From Sphingomonadales bacterium (GTDB taxonomy: Bacteria > Pseudomonadota > Alphaproteobacteria > Sphingomonadales > Sphingomonadaceae), in contig JAAFIT010000039.1 in NCBI GenBank assembly GCA_013298745.1, forward strand, positions 1 through 11,301: a stretch of 11,301 nt of DNA, written 5' to 3'. The position numbers and the translations under genes were made by a program. Shown here in pieces: positions 7,524 to 11,301 of the stretch. A model generated the notes under the pieces. The model searched no databases and was not told where the DNA came from. It saw nothing but the letters and a program-made list of their open reading frames with translations. Each line of letters opens with the position of its first letter. Position 1 is the first letter of the stretch.

Positions 7524-7538
7524 TTGTGCACTGCACAA
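7524..7538. promoter_or_regulatory. Palindromic operator 2 (LysR box candidate, promoter-proximal)
   Basis: Perfect 15-bp palindrome TTGTGCACTGCACAA centred on base 7531, containing T7525-N11-A7537. Its centre is exactly 30 bp (about three helical turns) from palindrome 1 and falls at about -36, overlapping the inferred -35 box. That is the activation-site position used by LysR regulators. Confidence 0.6.
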
Positions 7539-7560
7539 CAAGCGCTACCAAGCCTAGATA
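7532..7560 (+). promoter_or_regulatory. Inferred promoter of the anti-SD sRNA
   Basis: TGCACA (7532-7537, four of six matches to TTGACA), a 17-bp spacer and TAGATA (7555-7560). Transcription would begin near 7567, just before the first hairpin at 7570. The poor -35 box overlapping an operator suits a promoter that needs an activator. Confidence 0.45.
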
Positions 7561-7566
7561 TGACCT

Positions 7567-7770
7567 GTGGCCGTCGCTGACGGCGCACATTCGCTTCGTC
7601 CTCCCCCGACGACCGAATGCTTGATTGCCGGTCACTCTCCCCCCTTGAGACCGGCAATCGATCCGCACGCGGCGCTGCTCCATCCCCCCCGGAGCCCCCC
7701 GCATGAATGCGGATCACCATTTTGGGCCGGGACCGTGCGCTTTTGAGCTGCCGGTCCCGGCCCTTTTTTT
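7567..7770 (+). ncRNA. Predicted trans-acting sRNA with three C-rich anti-Shine-Dalgarno loops
   Basis: No protein gene is credible here, but the stretch folds into consecutive hairpins. H1 7570-7584: GCCGTC/GACGGC, loop GCT. H2 7588-7619: CATTCG/CGAATG plus TCGTC/GACGA, loop CTCCCCC (7601-7607). H3 7623-7659: perfect 11-bp stem GATTGCCGGTC/GACCGGCAATC, 15-nt loop containing CTCCCCCC (7637-7644). H4 7677-7695: GCTCC/GGAGC, loop ATCCCCCCC. A 12-bp terminator stem with seven T's ends it. Perfect pairing in the stems with C-rich single-stranded loops is the architecture of alphaproteobacterial anti-SD sRNAs. Position next to an LsrB/VtlR-like gene matches the AbcR (alpha-r15) sRNAs of Rhizobiales, although AbcR RNAs are shorter (about 110-120 nt), so this may be a functional analog and not a homolog. 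The 5' end is inferred from the -10 box; the 3' end is secure. Confidence 0.72.
7724..7770 (+). terminator. Strong intrinsic terminator of the sRNA
   Basis: Perfect 12-bp stem GGGCCGGGACCG (7724-7735) with CGGTCCCGGCCC (7752-7763), a 16-nt loop, and seven T's (7764-7770). It is plus-strand only, since the opposite flank has no matching A run beside the stem. It insulates the lysR/sRNA unit from the tRNA gene that begins 46 bp later. Confidence 0.95.
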
Positions 7771-7815
7771 GTGGCCTGTGCCGGCTCGCTGCGCTACCGA
7801 AGCCCGAGCTTTTCC

Positions 7816-7890
7816 GGGCCTGTAGCTCAACGGTAGAGCCGGCCGCTCATAACGGCTAGGTTGGGGGTTCGAATCCCTCCGGGCCCACCA
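7816..7890 (+). tRNA. tRNA with CAT anticodon (elongator Met or Ile2), CCA encoded
   Basis: Cloverleaf: acceptor GGGCCTG (7816-7822) with CGGGCCC (7880-7886), then ACCA (7887-7890). D-arm GCTC/GAGC with a short loop. Anticodon stem GGCCG/CGGCT around loop CTCATAA, with anticodon CAT at 7848-7850. T-arm GGGGG TTCGAAT CCCTC. It is not the initiator: position 1 pairs with 72 (G-C) and the anticodon stem lacks the three G-C pairs. The pairs C4-G69 and C5-G68 match those described as TilS determinants in E. coli tRNA-Ile2, so the CAT may be modified to lysidine and decode AUA, but elongator Met cannot be excluded. It converges on alaC, whose stop is 13 bp away. Confidence 0.95.
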
Positions 7891-7903
7891 AACTCCTGCA
7901 ATC

Positions 7904-9112
7904 CTACCCGGCTTTTGCCGATGGTGTGTTGACGCCCATCGACTGCAGATACTTTTTCACATTGCGCGCTGCCTGGCGCAGGCGCTGCTCATTTTCCACC
8001 ATCGCAATGCGGACAAAGCCTTCGCCGTCCTCGCCATAGCCAACGCCCGGCGCCACGGCGACGCCGGCATGGGTCAGCAATTGCTTGGAAAACTCGAGGC
8101 TGCCGAGATGGGCGAGCGCCGGCGGCAGCGGTGCCCAGCAGAACATGCTGGCGCGCGGTGCCGGAATTTCCCAGCCGGCGCGGCCGAAGCTTTCCACCAG
8201 CACGTCACGCCGGCGGTGATAGAGTAGCCGGTTTGATTCAACGATATCCTGCGGGCCGTTGATCGCGGCAACGGCGGCAGCCTGGATCGGCGTGAATGCA
8301 CCATAATCGAGATAGGATTTGACCCGGGTCAGGGCGCTGATCAGCGTCTTGTTGCCGACGGCAAAGCCGATGCGCCAACCGGCCATCGAATAGGTTTTCG
8401 ATAACGAGGTGAACTCGATCGCGACATCCTTGGCGCCCGGAACCTGCAAGATCGACGGTGTTGGGCAGCCGTCGAAGTAAAGCTCAGAATAGGCCAGATC
8501 CGATAGCACCCAGATCTGATGTTTTTTGGCAAAGGCGACGACGCGCTCGTAAAAGGCAAGATCGACGGTTTCGGCAGTGGGGTTGGATGGATAGCCCATC
8601 ACCAGCACTGACGGCTTGGGCACGGTGAACTTCATTGCGCGCTCAAGCGCTTCGAAATAGCGCTCGTCGGGCGTTGTCGGTACGCTGCGGATAGTGGCGC
8701 CGGCGATGATGAAGCCGAAGGTGTGGATGGGGTAGCTGGGGTTCGGCGCCAGCACGACGTCACCCGGTGCGGTGATCGCCTGGGCGAGGTTGGCGAGCCC
8801 CTCCTTGGAGCCCAGGGTGACGACAACTTCGCTTTCGGGGTCGACATCGACGCCGAAGCGACGGCCATAATAGCCGGCTTGGGCCTTGCGCAGGCCGGGG
8901 ATCCCCTTTGACGCCGAATAACCATGGGCATCGGGCTTGCGCGCGACTTCGCACAGCTTTTCGATGACATGCGGCGGCGGCGGCAGATCGGGATTGCCCA
9001 TGCCGAGATCGATGATGTCATCTCCGCGGGCGCGCGCCGCCGCCCGCATCGCGTTGACTTCGGCGATGACATAAGGCGGCAGGCGGCGGATGCGGTAGAA
9101 ATCGTCGTTCAT
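7904..9112 (-). CDS. alaC: AlaC-type glutamate-pyruvate (alanine) aminotransferase
   Basis: PLP-dependent class I/II aminotransferase of 402 aa that makes alanine from pyruvate and glutamate in the cytosol. Strong resemblance to E. coli AlaC throughout: RIRRLPPYVIAEV, DIIDLGMGNPDLPPPPHV, HGYSASKGIPGLR, SKEGLANL, APNPSYPIH, YPSNPTAE, SDLAYSELYFDG, then SLSKTYSMAGWRIGF with the Schiff-base lysine K239 and SYLDYGAFTPIQAAA. The substrate-carboxylate arginine is R368 in GFVRIAMVEN. I chose ATG 9112 because AlaC homologs begin shortly before RIDRLPPY; the frame stays open to a TTG at 9163, but that codon lies in the U tract of the upstream gene's terminator. GGAAAG sits 9 nt before the ATG. Related LL-diaminopimelate aminotransferases are the main alternative, but the sequence is closer to AlaC. 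Confidence 0.92.
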   Translation of the reverse strand: MNDDFYRIRRLPPYVIAEVNAMRAAARARGDDIIDLGMGNPDLPPPPHVIEKLCEVARKPDAHGYSASKGIPGLRKAQAGYYGRRFGVDVDPESEVVVTLGSKEGLANLAQAITAPGDVVLAPNPSYPIHTFGFIIAGATIRSVPTTPDERYFEALERAMKFTVPKPSVLVMGYPSNPTAETVDLAFYERVVAFAKKHQIWVLSDLAYSELYFDGCPTPSILQVPGAKDVAIEFTSLSKTYSMAGWRIGFAVGNKTLISALTRVKSYLDYGAFTPIQAAAVAAINGPQDIVESNRLLYHRRRDVLVESFGRAGWEIPAPRASMFCWAPLPPALAHLGSLEFSKQLLTHAGVAVAPGVGYGEDGEGFVRIAMVENEQRLRQAARNVKKYLQSMGVNTPSAKAG

Positions 9113-9161
9113 GGCACGGGGCTTTCCGATGGGGCGTCCCATTTGGGTCTGCAGATCCAAC

Positions 9162-9192
9162 AAAAAGGGCGAGGGCGTTGCCGCCCCCGCCC
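9162..9192 (-). terminator. Intrinsic terminator of the small secreted-protein gene
   Basis: Minus strand: GGGCGGGGGCG (complement of 9192-9182), loop GCAA, CGCCCTCGCCC (9177-9167) and five T's (9166-9162). The 11-bp stem has one G-T pair. It ends 49 bp before the alaC start, so alaC probably needs its own promoter or readthrough. Confidence 0.85.
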
Positions 9193-9220
9193 AATTTTGG
9201 ATTGAAACGGTTGCGCTGGT

Positions 9221-9478
9221 TTACTTCTTGCGCGCTGCGGCCTTTGCATTGGCGGCGGCGGCGCTGTCCTTGCCATCCGGCGTCCACTTGCCGCCATTGC
9301 GGGCGTCGCGGGCATCGGCCTGTTCCCCGGTCATCGCACGGGCTTCCTGCCCGGCGGTCTGAATGCATCCGTCGGTGACCTTGGCGCTGCACTTCGGACG
9401 TTCAGCGGCGGCGGGCGCCTGCGCAACGGCGGGAACGGCCATCAGCGCGGCAGCGACAACGAGCAACGGCTTGATCAT
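9221..9478 (-). CDS. Small secreted protein of unknown function
   Basis: I do not recognise this 85-aa protein. It has a clear Sec signal peptide: MIK, a hydrophobic core LLVVAAALMAVPAV, and a cleavage motif AVA before QA (after residue 19). The mature chain of about 66 aa is hydrophilic, with two cysteines (C30, C38) that could form a small disulfide loop, a KWTPDGKD segment, and an Ala/Lys-rich tail ending AAARKK. A periplasmic location is expected. The start is well supported: GGAG lies 7 nt before ATG 9478. It has its own terminator just downstream, making it a stand-alone transcription unit between alaC and the divergent phaC. No active-site motif is visible, so no role is proposed. Confidence 0.8.
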   Translation of the reverse strand: MIKPLLVVAAALMAVPAVAQAPAAAERPKCSAKVTDGCIQTAGQEARAMTGEQADARDARNGGKWTPDGKDSAAAANAKAAARKK

Positions 9479-9665
9479 CGAAAATCTCCGTGTAGTTACC
9501 GGATCGAACCCCGGTCGGAGGCGTACATAGCGCTGTTGCGTGACGACTGGAAGTGCGATTCTTGCGTGTCGTAGCGGTTTGAAAGCGATGGTGTTTCGCA
9601 GCTAGCCGGTTCAATATGCCAAATGCATAGACATCAGCAGAATTAGCCGAATTGGGGACCGTATC

Positions 9666-11301
9666 ATGGCCGACGCGCCCGCCGAGCCGCAGCCGCTCGA
9701 AATCTTCCAGAAGTGGACGGAGATTTCGGGTCGCAGCCAGCAGATGATGATGGAGTTCTGGGCCAAGGAGCAGGGCACGGCCTTGCCCAGTTTCGATCCG
9801 CTCGGCGCCATGGCGACCTGGCAGTTGGCGATGACCGCGGCAATGGCCGAACCGCAGAAGCTTTTCGCACTGCAAACGCGCTACATGACTGACGCGATGG
9901 CGCTATGGCAGTCGTTCATCCTGCCGGGGTCCGCTCCCAGCCCGGTGGCGACGGTGAAGGACAAGCGCTTTGCGGGCGAAGCCTGGAACGAGGCCCCGGC
10001 CTTTGATTTCCTGCGCCAATCCTATCTGCTCGCCTCCAATTACATGCTCGAAGCCAGCAAAGGCATCGAAGGGCTCGACGAGCACGAGAAAAGCCGGGCG
10101 CAGTTCTTCATCAAGCAGTTCGTCGATGCCATGTCGCCATCGAACTTCGCGCTGACCAACCCCGAAGTGCTCAAGACAACAGCCGAAACCGGTGGCGCCA
10201 ACCTGTTGAAAGGGTTGGAGCACATGATGGAGGACATGGCCGCCGGTCGCATGAAGATGACCGACGAGGATGCCTTTGAAGTCGGCCGCAATGTCGCCAT
10301 CACGCCGGGCAAGGTGGTGTTCGAAAACCGCCTGTTCCAGTTGATCCAGTACAGCCCGACAACGGCAAAGGTGCACGAGATTCCGCTGCTGATCTTCCCG
10401 CCATGGATCAACAAATTCTACATCCTCGACCTGACGGCGGAGAAGAGCTTCATCCGCTGGGCGGTGGAGCAGGGGCTGACGGTCTTCGTCACCTCGTGGA
10501 AGAACGCCGATGAAACGCTCGCCGATGTGACGCTCGACAATTATGTCGGCGAAGGCCAGCTGACGGCGCTCGATACCGTCCTCGATATCTGCGGCACGAC
10601 CAGCGCTCACACCATCGGCTATTGCGTTGCCGGCACCACGCTTGCCGCGACGCTGGCTGTGCTGGCCGCGCGGGGGGAAGCCGAGAAGGTCCGGTCCGCA
10701 ACATTCTTCACGGCGCAGGTCGATATGAGCGAATGCGGCGAACTCGCGGTCTTTGTCGATCCGGCAACCCTCGACACGCTCGACAAGCTGACGGCGGAGC
10801 AGCCCTGGCTCGATGGCCGCAACATGGCGATGACCTTCAACATGCTGCGATCGAATGATCTGATCTGGAACTACGTCGTCAACAACTACATGATCGGCAA
10901 GGATTATATGCCGTTCGATCTGCTGTATTGGAACAGCGATGCCACCAATGTCCCGGCGCTGTGGCATCGGAGCTATCTGACCGACATTTATCGCGACAAT
11001 CTGCTGGTCAAGCCTGGCGGCATTACCGTGCTCGGCGTGCCCGTTGATCTTACCAAGGTGGCCACGCCATCCTATATCCAGGGCGGCAAGGAAGATCACA
11101 TCGCCCCGGCGCGATCGGCGTATAAACTCACCAACCAGTTCACCGGTGAAAAGCGCTTCGTGCTCGCCGGCTCCGGCCATATCGCCGGCGTCGTCAACCC
11201 GCCGTCGGCGAACAAATATCAATATTGGACGAGCGAGACGCTGCCCGAGCGCTTCGATGACTTTGTCGCCACCGCCAAGGAAACCAAGGGCAGTTGGTGG
11301 C
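9666..11301 (+). CDS. phaC: Class I poly(3-hydroxyalkanoate) synthase, 3'-truncated by window edge
   Basis: Polymerises 3-hydroxyacyl-CoA into PHA storage granules. 545 codons are present; class I synthases are near 590 aa, so only the C-terminal tip is missing. The N-terminal PhaC domain includes EIFQKWTEISGRSQQMMMEFW and QFVDAMSPSNFALTNPEVL; the alpha/beta-hydrolase catalytic domain follows (FPPWINKFYILDL, VFVTSWKN). The triad is intact: C320 in GYCVAGTT, D477 in GGKEDHIAP, H505 in GSGHIAGVVNPP, close to C319/D480/H508 of Cupriavidus necator. The nucleophile motif reads G-Y-C-V-A-G, with Ala where many class I enzymes have Gly. The start ATG has GGGG 8 nt upstream. No phasin, phaA, phaB or phaR gene is visible in the window; the gene is divergent from the small secreted protein. 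A long open frame on the opposite strand is a GC-rich shadow. Confidence 0.96.
   Translation, partial: MADAPAEPQPLEIFQKWTEISGRSQQMMMEFWAKEQGTALPSFDPLGAMATWQLAMTAAMAEPQKLFALQTRYMTDAMALWQSFILPGSAPSPVATVKDKRFAGEAWNEAPAFDFLRQSYLLASNYMLEASKGIEGLDEHEKSRAQFFIKQFVDAMSPSNFALTNPEVLKTTAETGGANLLKGLEHMMEDMAAGRMKMTDEDAFEVGRNVAITPGKVVFENRLFQLIQYSPTTAKVHEIPLLIFPPWINKFYILDLTAEKSFIRWAVEQGLTVFVTSWKNADETLADVTLDNYVGEGQLTALDTVLDICGTTSAHTIGYCVAGTTLAATLAVLAARGEAEKVRSATFFTAQVDMSECGELAVFVDPATLDTLDKLTAEQPWLDGRNMAMTFNMLRSNDLIWNYVVNNYMIGKDYMPFDLLYWNSDATNVPALWHRSYLTDIYRDNLLVKPGGITVLGVPVDLTKVATPSYIQGGKEDHIAPARSAYKLTNQFTGEKRFVLAGSGHIAGVVNPPSANKYQYWTSETLPERFDDFVATAKETKGSWW

Noticed and set aside
7703..7825. Small ORF starting ATG 7703 with GGAG 8 nt upstream (about 40 aa)
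   Set aside because: It runs through the terminator and stops inside the tRNA gene, and its GGAG is sequestered in hairpin H4; probably a by-product of RNA structure, though ribosome profiling could test it.
9113..9163. Longer alaC from TTG 9163
   Set aside because: The TTG lies in the U tract of an intrinsic terminator and the extension is not seen in AlaC homologs.
9494..9522. tRNA T-arm-like sequence (GGGGTTCGATCC on the minus strand)
   Set aside because: The stem pairing is wrong for a T-arm and no acceptor, D or anticodon arm is present; chance similarity.
9903..11222. 439-aa open frame antisense to phaC
   Set aside because: Shadow of a high-GC gene; the sense frame is a complete-motif PhaC and the antisense translation shows no recognisable domain.

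Overview
The window looks like a chromosomal segment of a sphingomonad-type alphaproteobacterium (Sphingomonadales). The reasons are high GC, an Oar-like TonB-dependent receptor with a carboxypeptidase-regulatory-like N-terminal domain, a class I PHA synthase, CCA-encoded tRNAs, and an lrp-trxB-lysR block of the kind known from alphaproteobacteria. This placement is inference from gene content and style; no rRNA or marker gene is present. No phage, IS element, CRISPR array or conjugation gene was found.

Layout. 1-930 (-): 5' part of an SGLT-like sodium:solute symporter with a TTG start. 1023-1098 (+): tRNA-Val(TAC). 1322-4591 (+): outer-membrane TonB-dependent receptor, followed by an intrinsic terminator inside a roughly 310-bp field of small perfect hairpins (4604-4912). 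4931-5407 (-): Lrp/AsnC regulator, divergent from trxB (5566-6546, +), which is followed 18 bp later by a LysR regulator (6565-7485, +) that resembles LsrB/VtlR of Rhizobiales. 7486-7770: no protein gene, but a highly structured stretch that reads as an sRNA gene with its operator region. 7816-7890 (+): tRNA with CAT anticodon. 7904-9112 (-): AlaC-type alanine aminotransferase. 9221-9478 (-): small secreted protein of unknown function with its own terminator. 9666-11301 (+): class I PHA synthase phaC, cut by the window end.

Main discovery candidate. Directly downstream of the LysR gene lie two perfect palindromes. Each fits a LysR-type T-N11-A box and their centres are exactly 30 bp apart. 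A plausible -10 box places them at about -66 and -36, the classical recognition-site and activation-site geometry of LysR activators. The predicted transcript (about 7567-7770) folds into successive hairpins, three of which expose C-rich loops (CTCCCCC, CTCCCCCC, ATCCCCCCC) able to pair with Shine-Dalgarno sequences, and it ends in a 12-bp stem terminator with seven T's. In Rhizobiales the LysR protein LsrB/VtlR is encoded beside trxB and controls the adjacent or unlinked AbcR sRNAs that repress transporter mRNAs. This window therefore may carry a sphingomonad counterpart: a redox-linked lrp-trxB-lysR cluster driving a multi-loop anti-SD sRNA. One loop is perfectly complementary over 8 nt to the Shine-Dalgarno of the symporter at the start of the window.

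The remaining genes are ordinary metabolism: solute uptake, nutrient import across the outer membrane, thiol redox control, alanine synthesis and carbon storage.
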